Source: Clostridium homopropionicum DSM 5847 (GTDB lineage: Bacteria > Bacillota > Clostridia > Clostridiales > Clostridiaceae). Taken from it: a stretch of DNA of 64,000 nucleotides. Each line of letters starts with the position of its first letter. Position 1 is the stretch's first letter. The notes beneath the pieces are model-generated. The model was not told the origin of the DNA, made no database searches, and saw only the letters and a program-made list of their open reading frames with translations. Shown piece after piece: positions 44,993 through 52,508 of this stretch. The position numbers and the translations under genes were made by a program. Location of the stretch: positions 124,001 through 188,000 of the forward strand of contig NZ_LHUR01000022.1 of assembly GCF_001263795.1 (NCBI RefSeq), read 5' to 3'.

Positions 44993-45874
44993 ATGGAAAA
45001 GAAAATATTAAATATGTCTAAAAGTGAATTTGTAAAAAAAACAATAATGATAATAGTAGGCAGTTTTGTAAACGCACTGGGGGTAAATTTGTTTATAATT
45101 CCTAGTAAGCTATTAAATGGCGGTTTGTCTGGAATAAGCTTAATAATTCATTATTTATTTAATTTGCCTGTGGGCTTGGTCCTCTTAGTTCTAAACATAC
45201 CCTTGTTTATACTGAGCGTCTTAAAAACAGACAAAAAGTTTACAACCTTCTCCGTTATAGGTACTGTAGCTCTTTCCTTGGGACTTATAATTCTAGAACC
45301 CTTATCAAAGATTTTTCATTTCTCAAACGATGCTAGCAGGCTTTTATATTGCATATACGGCGGGATTATAAGCGGTTTAGGTCTTGGAATTGTTTTTTCT
45401 AATAATGGATCTACAGGCGGGATTGATATTATTAGTGTTATTGCTAAGAGAAAATATAATATAGACATAGGCTTTGCTAGCTTTATAATAAATTTTATTA
45501 TTGCAACAGCAGGCTCAATATCCTTTGGTATTGAAGTAGGATTATATACCTTTATTGTTATGTATGTATCCTCCTATTTTACAGATAAGGTTTTGAAGGG
45601 CTTTAGTACTCAGAAAATGCTGATTATTGTATCGAAGAAAGAAAAAGAAGTTTCCGAAGCTATTATGAAAAAGATAAATAGAGGAACCACTATACTTTAT
45701 GGTGAAGGGGCATACAGTCGAGAAAAGATAAATATCATATATTGCATTGCCTCACCAAGGCAATTGCCTAGAATCAAACAATTAGTTCACCAAATTGACG
45801 AAAGTGCATTTATATCTATTACAGATACCTCTGAAGTACAAGGAAAAGGATTTGTGGATATTATTGGACAATAA
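44993..45874 (+). CDS. YitT-family membrane protein
   Basis: A 293-residue protein with five to six membrane segments (YitT/DUF161 repeats) and a cytosolic C-terminal DUF2179 domain. NALGVNLFIIPSKLLNGGLSGISLI, FSNNGSTGGIDIISVIAKRKY and the end IKQLVHQIDESAFISITDTSEVQGKGF are typical. The function is uncharacterised; a transport role is supposed. GGAGG precedes the ATG at 44993; the 5' extension to 44888 lacks a site. Its stop codon is directly followed by a composite palindrome that fills the gap to metA. Confidence 0.9.
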   Translation: MEKKILNMSKSEFVKKTIMIIVGSFVNALGVNLFIIPSKLLNGGLSGISLIIHYLFNLPVGLVLLVLNIPLFILSVLKTDKKFTTFSVIGTVALSLGLIILEPLSKIFHFSNDASRLLYCIYGGIISGLGLGIVFSNNGSTGGIDIISVIAKRKYNIDIGFASFIINFIIATAGSISFGIEVGLYTFIVMYVSSYFTDKVLKGFSTQKMLIIVSKKEKEVSEAIMKKINRGTTILYGEGAYSREKINIIYCIASPRQLPRIKQLVHQIDESAFISITDTSEVQGKGFVDIIGQ

Positions 45875-45978
45875 AAGAAAAATGCGACGCATTTTTCTTA
45901 AGTAACCAGTAACCAGTTGCCAGTAGGATTAACAAAACTGGTTACTGGTTACTAAGAATTTTACGTCGTAAAATTCTT
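45875..45978. repeat. Composite triple palindrome filling the yitT-metA gap
   Basis: Three consecutive perfect inverted repeats occupy exactly the 104 bases between two stop codons. The first has 12 bp arms (AAGAAAAATGCG, 45875-45886, 45888-45899) with a one-base centre. The second has 18 bp arms (45901-45918 and 45936-45953, containing GTAACCAGTAACC) around a 17-base loop. The third has 12 bp arms (AAGAATTTTACG, 45954-45965 and 45967-45978). The outer two share AAGAA...CG ends. Either outer hairpin can end transcription, but the middle one exceeds what a terminator needs, suggesting an inserted repeat element. Confidence 0.75.
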
Positions 45979-46878
45979 TTAATATGGTGTTTCTTGGTAC
46001 ACATAATAATTTAGCCAATTAGAAAAAAGTAAATTAGCATGTGCTTTCCATCTAACAATAGGTTCTTTATTGGGATCATCATCTAAGAAATAGTGTCTAG
46101 GTACTTTTATATCTAGTCCTTTTGCAATATCTCTATCATATTCAGATTTTAAAGTTAGAGGATCATACTCAGAATGTCCTGTTACAAATATCTGTTTTCC
46201 ATCATTTGTGGCAACTATATAGACTCCTGATTCCTCTGACTCAGATAATACCTCTAGTCCTTTAACCTTTTCAATATCGCTTTTTAAAACCTCTGTATGA
46301 CGTGAATGTGGAACATAAAATTCACTATCGAAACCTCTTAATAGCTTTATCTTGCTATCAGAAATTGTATGCTTGAATACTCCAAACATCTTTTCAGGAA
46401 GTATATACTTAGGCACTCCATAATGATAATATAAGCCTGCCTGTGCCCCCCAACATATGTGAAGCGTAGAGGTTACATTAGTAACTGAAAATTCCATGAT
46501 TTCCTTTAAAGCATCCCAGTAATCAACTTCTTCAAAATCCAGCTGTTCAATTGGAGCACCGGTTATTATCATTCCATCAAATTTTTGATCCTTTATATCT
46601 TTAAAAGTGTTATAAAAACTCTCCAAGTGCTCTTCGGATATATTTTTAGACTTATGTTCCTCAATATGAAGAAGCTTTATATCCACCTGCAAAGGGCTAT
46701 TACCAAGTAATCTTATAATTTGAGTTTCTGTTTGTATTTTAGTTGGCATTAAGTTTACTATTACAATTCTTAATGCTCTAATATCTTGATGTATAGCTCT
46801 TTCTTCATTCATTACAAAAACATTCTCATCTGAAAGAATTTTTGCCGCTGGAAGATTTTCCGGTATTATAATTGGCAT
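45979..46878 (-). CDS. metA: Homoserine O-acyltransferase
   Basis: A 299-residue MetA-family enzyme that acylates homoserine at the start of methionine synthesis; many Firmicute members use acetyl-CoA. [34 protein letters not shown], catalytic Cys in [17 protein letters not shown], and His/Glu in [12 protein letters not shown] are seen. AAAGGAG precedes the ATG at 46878. It is controlled by an upstream S-box leader (46912-47093), so it should be expressed when SAM is low. Confidence 0.96.
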   Translation of the reverse strand: MPIIIPENLPAAKILSDENVFVMNEERAIHQDIRALRIVIVNLMPTKIQTETQIIRLLGNSPLQVDIKLLHIEEHKSKNISEEHLESFYNTFKDIKDQKFDGMIITGAPIEQLDFEEVDYWDALKEIMEFSVTNVTSTLHICWGAQAGLYYHYGVPKYILPEKMFGVFKHTISDSKIKLLRGFDSEFYVPHSRHTEVLKSDIEKVKGLEVLSESEESGVYIVATNDGKQIFVTGHSEYDPLTLKSEYDRDIAKGLDIKVPRHYFLDDDPNKEPIVRWKAHANLLFSNWLNYYVYQETPY

Positions 46879-46911
46879 TTTAAAATCTCCTTTCCCCAAA
46901 TATTAAATAAT

Positions 46912-46943
46912 AAAAAACTACTTCCTTAATAAACAAGAAGTAG
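46912..46943 (-). terminator. Expression-platform terminator of the metA S-box
   Basis: CTACTTC and GAAGTAG pair around a 12-base loop, followed by TTTTTTATT on the minus strand, between aptamer and metA. Confidence 0.8.
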
Positions 46944-46986
46944 CTTAATTCAAATTAATCTATCAATAAATAATAGACAATTCACT

Positions 46987-47093
46987 TCTTATCTTTCAGG
47001 ATATTTCCTGCTGGAATTAGCACATTTTCAGTTAATAATAAACTGACTGTTGCCGGGTTTCATGGGGCCAGTCCCTCAACCACTCTTGATAAG
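46987..47093 (-). ncRNA. SAM-I riboswitch (S-box)
   Basis: Reading the minus strand from 47093: CTTATCAAGAGTGG, GAGGGACTGGCCC, ATGAAACCCGGCAAC, then GTGCTAATTCC.GCAG and a closing GATAAGAAG. These are the conserved S-box P1, kink-turn, P2-P3 and P4 elements in the right order and spacing. It binds S-adenosylmethionine. The terminator downstream makes it an off switch for metA. Confidence 0.97.
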
Positions 47094-47119
47094 ATGGATC
47101 TTTATTAAATTTTAAGATA

Positions 47120-47148
47120 ATTTTACTCGTCAGTTTATACTATGTCAA
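47120..47148 (-). promoter_or_regulatory. Sigma-A promoter of the metA leader
   Basis: TTGACA and TAAAAT on the minus strand with 17 bases between, about 25 bases upstream of the S-box 5' end. Confidence 0.7.
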
Positions 47149-47265
47149 GATTTTTTTTATTATGCATTTTCGTTGAGCAATTATGCAGTATAATGAATTA
47201 TTTTCAATTATGTGATATAATTACCATAAATTAAAATGAAATTCCAGTTCAAGGAGAGATTTCTT

Positions 47266-47370
47266 ATGAAGCCGTTAGAATGGTTTTTCCTTTTTATATT
47301 ATATATAGTAGATCATAATCCTGAAAATAGAATTAATATACAGTATAGTGAATTAAGAAAAAGGAGGTAA
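47266..47370 (+). CDS. Possible 34-residue peptide or gene remnant
   Basis: AAGGAGAG precedes an ATG that starts a 34-codon frame. The peptide has a short hydrophobic part (WFFLFILYIV) then a polar basic end. The end itself contains AAGGAGG, which could serve a following frame, but nothing substantial starts there. I do not recognise it. It may be the start of a gene lost in rearrangement at the left edge of the variable array. Confidence 0.3.
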   Translation: MKPLEWFFLFILYIVDHNPENRINIQYSELRKRR

Positions 47371-47399
47371 AAATAAGATAGTATTATGAAAGTAAAATC

Positions 47400-47607
47400 A
47401 TGTTCAAGATAATTACCTTCATTATATTTTTCACTGGCAGTTTTTACATTTTACTGTGGAACTAAATTTATGTGGAATATATTCTTATATCTAGTGAATT
47501 TTCTAAATGTAAATGGTACGAATTTCATATCAGTATTTCCATTGGTACTTGGATATTCAATTATTACAAGTTTTTATAAAACAAGAGAGATTAATGATTA
47601 TTCATAA
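47400..47607 (+). pseudogene. Remnant of a small membrane protein gene
   Basis: Two short hydrophobic frames in different phases (47400-47465, about 21 residues; 47470-47607, 45 residues) lie back to back with no good ribosome binding site for the second. This fits a decayed small membrane protein with a frameshift near 47465, but chance cannot be excluded. Confidence 0.2.
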
Positions 47608-47666
47608 TACTCTTATATTCACACGAATATTATAAATGCAAATTAACATTAAAAAGGGGGCAAAAA

Positions 47667-48191
47667 ATGCTAATGCATAAGGGAACTCTGCCACTAGAAA
47701 CTGAAAGGCTTATATTACGCAGATTTAAGCCAAGGGATGCAGAATATATGTTTAAAAGAAAAATTAAAAGATCAATAATAGTTATTTTATGTTTATTTTT
47801 AATATTGATATTAGGTGCTTGTTCTTCGGACTATAACAAGGTTATAGAGACTAATTGGGAAATTCCTCTTCCTAAAAGTTATGAAGAGTTGTATTCAATT
47901 GATAGTGGAGCCAGTTTTCATGGGGATGGGTATAGATATCATGTCTTTAGTTATAAAGAAGAACTCAAACAAAATGAAATTGCAAAATTTAGTTCAGAAA
48001 AAAATGTTAATGTGGAAAAAGAAGTAGAGAATATTTTAATTTCACTGAAAGTATCTAAAGAAAGCAGACCTGATTTTTCAGAAGAATATTATTGGTATAA
48101 AAAAAATGATAATAATGATTTACGTAATAATTTGTACTTAATTTATTTTATTCAGGATAAAATGCTTCATATAATAGAAGAGTTTTATTAA
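47667..48191 (+). CDS. Chimeric ORF: GNAT acetyltransferase start fused to a lipoprotein
   Basis: The first 28 residues (LETERLILRRFKPRDAEYMF) are the unmistakable start of a RimJ-like GNAT acetyltransferase. The frame then continues directly into a complete lipoprotein: Met28-Phe-Lys-Arg basic start, hydrophobic core and lipobox LGAC with Cys52, followed by ~120 polar residues of unknown function. GGGGG supports the GNAT start. Met28 (47748) has only a weak AGGGA site. Translation from Met28 would restore a normal signal peptide, and the 28-residue extension might block export. No further GNAT sequence is present. It looks like a deletion fusion. Confidence 0.75.
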   Translation: MLMHKGTLPLETERLILRRFKPRDAEYMFKRKIKRSIIVILCLFLILILGACSSDYNKVIETNWEIPLPKSYEELYSIDSGASFHGDGYRYHVFSYKEELKQNEIAKFSSEKNVNVEKEVENILISLKVSKESRPDFSEEYYWYKKNDNNDLRNNLYLIYFIQDKMLHIIEEFY

Positions 48192-48287
48192 AATAAATTT
48201 CTATATTTAATTTCGGCACATTATTCCTATATTATTACTCGAAATCAAAATATTACAAAAATTTAAATATTGGACAGGAGGATATCT

Positions 48288-48764
48288 GTGGAAGAGCAAG
48301 ATTTAACCTTTAAAACTAATCGAGGAATATTTAATTATAGGGTTGGAGCAATTATTATAAGAGATAAAAAAGTACTTATGATTAAAAATGATAGTGCACC
48401 TTATTATTATTCAGTTGGCGGAAGAGTAAAGTTAAATGAAACATCAGAGGAAGCCGTTGTTCGTGAGACTCTTGAGGAAACAGGCATAAATTTTGAAATT
48501 GATAAATTAGCCTTTATTCATGAACACTTTTTTTATGAAGAAATAACAAGGGAACATTATCATGAAATTGCCTTTTTCTATTTAATGAAAGAGAACAATA
48601 ACATGAATTTTGTATGTAAAAGCTTTGGAGAGCAAGGTGCAAAAGAACATTTACACTGGTTGCCTATTGATAATTTAGAACAATACCACTTGTTTCCTGA
48701 GTTTTTCAAAACTAAATTATTAAATAGCATAACTTGTTTTGAACACATTATTTCAAAGGAATAA
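48288..48764 (+). CDS. Nudix hydrolase
   Basis: A 158-residue Nudix protein. The box GGRVKLNETSEEAVVRETLEETGI fits Gx5Ex7REUxEExGU and supplies the metal-binding glutamates. RVGAIIIRDKKVLMIKND precedes it and HEHFFYEE..HEIAFFYLM follows. The family hydrolyses nucleoside diphosphates linked to another group; the substrate is not decided. AGGAGG lies 6 bases before a GTG at 48288, so I use that rather than the TTG at 48270. It is a free-standing gene in the variable array. Confidence 0.93.
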   Translation: MEEQDLTFKTNRGIFNYRVGAIIIRDKKVLMIKNDSAPYYYSVGGRVKLNETSEEAVVRETLEETGINFEIDKLAFIHEHFFYEEITREHYHEIAFFYLMKENNNMNFVCKSFGEQGAKEHLHWLPIDNLEQYHLFPEFFKTKLLNSITCFEHIISKE

Positions 48765-48799
48765 AACTATATGTTTAAGCATAAACTTAGTTCTCTATT

Positions 48800-48828
48800 T
48801 TCTTATGTTGTGTCACAACAGTATTTTA
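48800..48828 (+). repeat. Array boundary motif, copy A
   Basis: TTCTTATGTTGTGTC followed by ACAACAGTATTTTA, 36 bases past the Nudix stop. It matches copies at 50940, 51609 and 52136. The centre contains a short palindrome TTGTGTCACAA. Confidence 0.5.
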
Positions 48829-48923
48829 GGGTGAAGTAAAAATTATTTGTATAACATACAGATAAATAGTAAATTTATATGTTTTATATTAAAAGAAATA
48901 GGAAGAATGGGAGGGAAACTTTA

Positions 48924-48974
48924 GTGAGCTATATAGTTACAATGATGTTGCTTACTATAGATAATTATGAGTAA
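48924..48974 (+). CDS. Possible 16-residue upstream ORF coupled to DUF362 gene
   Basis: GGGAGGGAAA precedes a GTG; the frame reads 16 codons (SYIVTMMLLTIDNYE) and stops at TAA inside ATGAGTAA, where ATG is the start of the DUF362 gene. The main gene itself lacks a strong ribosome binding site, so coupling is plausible. It could also be a remnant. Confidence 0.3.
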   Translation: MSYIVTMMLLTIDNYE

Positions 48975-50088
48975 AAATAAGATTGCTTTATATCATTGCA
49001 ATAGTGATAAAGAAATATCAAATAAAATTAGATTGATAATTGAGGCGCTGGGGACAAAAAGGTTTGAAGAGTTGTTTAAAAATAAAAAGGTACTTCTAAA
49101 ACCTAATATGTGTATTGATCATATACCTGAAAAGGGTGCAACAACATATCCAACCATAATGGATGCACTAATAACTATTGTAAAAGAATTTGGCGGAGAA
49201 GTTATTGTTGGAGATGCTCCAGCAATTGGAGTTAAAGGGAATGTTTTTGAGAAAGCTGGCTTATATGAAGTGTGTAAAAAGCATGGCGTAAAATTAATTG
49301 ACTTTAATCGTGATGTAGGAAAAGTTGTTGTGATAGAAAATGCTATTGCACTAAAGGAAGTATTAATAGCAAAAACCTATTTTGAAGTAGATACTATAGT
49401 AAATATTCCTGTCTTTAAATCTAATTCATTATATTGGATTTCAGGAGCTTTAAAAAACATGAAAGGTCTTATTGTTGGAATGGACAAGCATAAACCACAT
49501 TACCTTGGTGTTCCAGAATGTGTAGCTGATCTTAATGGAGTATTGGAACAAGATTTTATATTAATGGATGGGTATATTGGAATGATGGGGGATGGTCCTA
49601 CAGCTGGTAAACCTGCTAATGCAAGATTATTAATTGGTGGGTTTGACCCTGTGTCAATTGATAGTTTAGCTGCAAGATTAATGGGATTTCCAGTAGAAAA
49701 AATTCCTATGATCAAGTGGGCTGAAAATGCCGGTATAGGGAACAGTGATTATGAAATAATTGGGGATTCATTAAATTCATTTCATCTAAAATTTGATAAA
49801 CCAGCAATAGCTAAAAATAGACTTAAAGCAGCACTTATAAATTATGGAGGAAAATATTTTTTTAGAGAGGCGCAGAATAAATCAAAAATGGATATTGATG
49901 AAAATAAATGTATAATGTGTGGAAGGTGTAGAGATATGTGTCCTTTTAATGCAATAAGCATAGAAGATAAAAAAATCACTATAGATCAATCAAAATGTGA
50001 TTTTTGTTTATGTTGTACAGAAGTATGTAAGAGTGAAGCTATTAAACTAAAAGGCATGTTATCTCGAAAGGATGCATTTTTGCGATGA
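48967..50088 (+). CDS. DUF362 protein with two C-terminal 4Fe-4S clusters
   Basis: A 373-residue protein: a DUF362 domain (about residues 1-290; VLLKPNMCIDHIPEKGATTYPTIMDALI, VNIPVFKSNSLYWISGALKNMKGL, LIGGFDPVSIDSLAARLMG) followed by a bacterial ferredoxin module. Cysteines are CIMCGRCRDMCPF and CDFCLCCTEVCKS, giving two [4Fe-4S] clusters. DUF362-ferredoxin proteins are common in anaerobes and their reaction is unknown. It has a weak ribosome binding site but overlaps a small upstream frame. It is the largest gene in the variable array. Confidence 0.9.
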   Translation: MSKNKIALYHCNSDKEISNKIRLIIEALGTKRFEELFKNKKVLLKPNMCIDHIPEKGATTYPTIMDALITIVKEFGGEVIVGDAPAIGVKGNVFEKAGLYEVCKKHGVKLIDFNRDVGKVVVIENAIALKEVLIAKTYFEVDTIVNIPVFKSNSLYWISGALKNMKGLIVGMDKHKPHYLGVPECVADLNGVLEQDFILMDGYIGMMGDGPTAGKPANARLLIGGFDPVSIDSLAARLMGFPVEKIPMIKWAENAGIGNSDYEIIGDSLNSFHLKFDKPAIAKNRLKAALINYGGKYFFREAQNKSKMDIDENKCIMCGRCRDMCPFNAISIEDKKITIDQSKCDFCLCCTEVCKSEAIKLKGMLSRKDAFLR

Positions 50089-50186
50089 TTAAATAAGAAG
50101 TTATAGAGATAGTTAATTGTAAAAATAATAAATACGTTTACAACTATATTATGAAATGAAATAAAATAACAAACAAAGGATTAGTA

Positions 50187-50320
50187 GAAACGTCACATAA
50201 CAAAGAATTGCAATTTGTGCTGGCAGGGGTCGAGCTCTGGGGTAACCCAGCACACATTTCAAAAACTAAGCCAGGTTTGGCTAAGTTTTTGAAACGTCTG
50301 CAATTCGAAACGTTATCTGA
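50187..50320. repeat. Structured intergenic element (branched imperfect palindrome)
   Basis: In the 358 bp gap after the DUF362 gene, nested inverted repeats form a branched fold. Outer arms are ATAAC (50197-50201)/GTTAT (50312-50316), then GAATTGCA (50205-50212)/TGCAATTC (50299-50306). Inside are a hairpin TGTGCTGG (50216-50223)/CCAGCACA (50247-50254) and a 17 bp hairpin (50257-50273/50278-50294) with one A-A mismatch. GAAACGT occurs three times (50187, 50291, 50307). The element is GC-richer than its surroundings. Its architecture recalls integron attC sites, without an exact core sequence. The 72-codon frame across it is not thought real. Confidence 0.65.
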
Positions 50321-50446
50321 AAAGCCATGTTTTATTAAGATATGTTTCCGTTACATAAATAGAAATATGGGTCGGATTGATGGAACAATGTTGCTTGTAA
50401 AAAATGAAATACAATCCAGTAGATAGTAGCTTGTAGAGGAGATATT

Positions 50447-50878
50447 ATGGTTGAAATATTATTATCATATGCTATTTTGTTATATGTGGGATTGGTGTCA
50501 GATGCAGAATATAAAGAAAATCTCAATGCACATTTCTTAAAACATCCTGATAATGCTTTACTATTAGAGTTGGAGTGGAGAACTTTAGATATACAAGGTA
50601 CAATTAAAATTATTTTTGACTACTCTTTAGAAAATAATGTTGATTATGATATGTTTGGCTGTTTCTTAATTAGTAAGTTAGAAGAAGTTTATTATAAAGA
50701 TAATATGGATATACGGTTCTTTGGCTCAAAAATGTACTCAATATGGAGTGTGTTGCCATCTGAAATTCAAAATAAAGAGCCATTTTGGACTTTGTGTTAT
50801 GGCGATGATCCTTTGTCGTGGGGAGATGAAAGGCAAACAAGAGAACTTTATCAAAAGATGTTTCAGTATTATAAATAA
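50447..50878 (+). CDS. Orphan cytosolic protein (143 residues)
   Basis: GAGGAGATATT precedes the ATG. The product starts with a hydrophobic stretch (VEILLSYAILLYVGLVSDAE) that is not a convincing signal, then helical sequence with FLKHPDNALLLELEWRTLDIQGTIKII and a C-terminal PFWTLCYGDDPLSWGDERQTRELYQKMFQYYK. I do not recognise it. Size, acidity and setting resemble orphan immunity-like proteins found in variable regions, which is an impression only. Confidence 0.6.
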   Translation: MVEILLSYAILLYVGLVSDAEYKENLNAHFLKHPDNALLLELEWRTLDIQGTIKIIFDYSLENNVDYDMFGCFLISKLEEVYYKDNMDIRFFGSKMYSIWSVLPSEIQNKEPFWTLCYGDDPLSWGDERQTRELYQKMFQYYK

Positions 50879-50939
50879 TGACAAATTCCAATTTGTAGAG
50901 TTGGAATAATATAATTTAAGATTGAGTTATATCGGAACT

Positions 50940-50968
50940 TTCTTTTATTGAGTCGCAACAGTAAAATA
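50940..50968 (+). repeat. Array boundary motif, copy B
   Basis: TTCTTTTATTGAGTC then GCAACAGTAAAATA, 61 bases past the stop of the preceding gene and just before the frameshifted gene at 51009. Confidence 0.5.
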
Positions 50969-51008
50969 CAATGAATTAAAGCGTTAAAGTATTCAGTAGG
51001 AAGATGTT

Positions 51009-51580
51009 ATGAAATTAGTATCTGAAAAATGTTGGTCAATAGTTTCTAAAGATGATAGTTTTCTGTATTATGAGATTACTGATAGAGGTGAAGAAATAGG
51101 TTATTTCAGTTATTCATTTGATAATATAAGGATACTTATTCTAAGGGGAAATTTGGTCTAGGGTACAGAAATATATTAAAATATTTTAATGATCATCCGG
51201 AACTAGGAAGTTATGCAACATTGGAGGATGGTTCAATGGGTAAGTATGACAGTATATACAGTATCGCATATGACAAGGATTTTCTTTGGTGTGTATATCC
51301 TGTTTCAAATATGATAAAAAAATTTTCGCTAAATAATTTTGGAGAGGAAATATCAATAGGTGAACGAATAAACGGAATTTTTAATTATCCTGTATCTGCA
51401 ATAGTATATGATAATAAATTATATGTATGCGACATGGGGAATTATAGAATTTGTACTGTAGATTTAGCCATAAACGAGGTAAAAGAGTATCTTAAATTTA
51501 ATGAGCCTACATGGAAATATTTTAAGATTAACGGAAAAGAAATTGTTAGGCTACAATCAGGAATTTATATTTTAGAATAA
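51009..51580 (+). pseudogene. Frameshifted gene, possible beta-propeller-type protein
   Basis: AGGAAGATGTT precedes the ATG. The first frame reads about 39 sensible residues (KLVSEKCWSIVSKDDSFLYY...YSFDN) then loses meaning and stops at 51161. The second phase is open from about 51125: KDTYSKGKFGLGYRNILKYFNDHPELG... continuing into the frame that ends at 51580. One deleted or inserted base near 51120-51130 would restore a ~190-residue protein. Repeated YSIAYDKDFLWCVYPVSNMIKKF and AIVYDNKLYVCDMGNYRICTVD strands look like NHL/propeller blades. Confidence 0.6.
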
Positions 51581-51608
51581 GTTATTTCTATTTTAACTAT
51601 AATGCAAT

Positions 51609-51637
51609 ATTCTTATGTTGTGTCTTTATAGTATTTC
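51609..51637 (+). repeat. Array boundary motif, copy C
   Basis: TTCTTATGTTGTGTC identical to copy A over 15 bases, then TTTATAGTATTTCA. It lies 28 bases past the stop of the frameshifted gene. The similarity to copy A continues loosely into TGG-GAA-TA. Confidence 0.5.
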
Positions 51638-51668
51638 ATATGGCGAAATATTGAATGGGGGGATTTTA

Positions 51669-52133
51669 TTGAAAAAAAAGCAAATAGCTATTATAACTCT
51701 TTTTACAATAATAATTACATATCTTGCTGTATATTTTCAGTGGGCAGAATTTTATGAAGGTTACGGTTATTCTGAAAGCAATTTTTCATTCTCAATTATA
51801 TTTTTATTTGTGTGGGGAACATTTAGTTATTATTGGGGAAAAACTCAAGAAAAAAAGTATCTAAGATTTATTATTGTATATTGGGGAATTGGTATCATTG
51901 CTTCTATACTTATTTGGATTTTCGCTAATAATCAATTGATACAATCATTTTTATTTCCGTTTTATATATGGTACGGTATACCATTATACGGATTTAGATA
52001 TATACCTTTTTTGTTATGCAGATTAAGTATAGATATACCAAGTTTAATATTAATAACTTCACCATTAGGAATATTGTGTTCTTTACTAGGATATTGGCTT
52101 GGATGTCAGCTATCAAAGTTGATAAAATCGTAA
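51669..52133 (+). CDS. Orphan four-TM membrane protein
   Basis: A 154-residue membrane protein starting at a TTG preceded by GGGGGGA. Membrane segments are at about residues 6-22, 38-55, 66-84 and 130-148. A hydrophobic, aromatic loop lies between the third and fourth (FLFPFYIWYGIPLYGFRYIPFLL). The earlier possible start at 51615 has no ribosome binding site and would begin inside the boundary motif. I do not recognise a family. Confidence 0.6.
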   Translation: MKKKQIAIITLFTIIITYLAVYFQWAEFYEGYGYSESNFSFSIIFLFVWGTFSYYWGKTQEKKYLRFIIVYWGIGIIASILIWIFANNQLIQSFLFPFYIWYGIPLYGFRYIPFLLCRLSIDIPSLILITSPLGILCSLLGYWLGCQLSKLIKS

Positions 52134-52135
52134 TC

Positions 52136-52164
52136 TTCTTTTATTCTGTACAACAGTAATTACC
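52136..52164 (+). repeat. Array boundary motif, copy D
   Basis: TTCTTTTATTCTGTAC then AACAGTAATTACC, starting two bases after the stop of the preceding gene. Shares CAACAGTA with copies A and B. Confidence 0.45.
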
Positions 52165-52257
52165 GTTTAGCAACTATTAGAATATGGAAGATATTCAATG
52201 AATTCAAAACAGTAAACTATCACGATTCAACCATTAATAGAGAAAGGCGGATTTTTA

Positions 52258-52425
52258 ATGAGATATAATTTTCTTACTAGTATTGTTACCCTTATAAATC
52301 TAATAATTATTTTAGCTTCAGTTAGTATTGCCATTTATGGTTTTGTGTTATTTGTAAAGCTAGCTAAAAGAGGAATTAAGGCTCTTGATATTTACATAAA
52401 TGAAAAGACTAATAATAAATTGTAG
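52258..52425 (+). CDS. Small single-TM protein (55 residues)
   Basis: AAAGGCGG lies 7 bases before an ATG that opens a 55-codon frame. The product has one long membrane segment (about residues 8-34) followed by an amphipathic, basic then acidic tail (KLAKRGIKALDIYINEKTNNK). Clostridial small membrane proteins of this shape are common in variable regions. No function can be assigned. Confidence 0.6.
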   Translation: MRYNFLTSIVTLINLIIILASVSIAIYGFVLFVKLAKRGIKALDIYINEKTNNKL

Positions 52426-52435
52426 GGAAACATTT

Positions 52436-52456
52436 TTCTTTTATTGTATATACAAG
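52436..52456 (+). repeat. Array boundary motif, partial copy E
   Basis: TTCTTTTATTG then TATATACAAG, 11 bases past a stop. It matches only the first half of copies B and D, so it is the weakest member. Confidence 0.25.
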
Positions 52457-52508
52457 AAAAATAGGACAAATTACATTATTACAAATCATTTGTATAGGAA
52501 GTGATAAT

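Noticed and set aside
50208-50426. A 72-codon plus-strand frame across the structured element
   Set aside because: It has no ribosome binding site and lies on the inverted repeats themselves; the translation has no coherent protein character.
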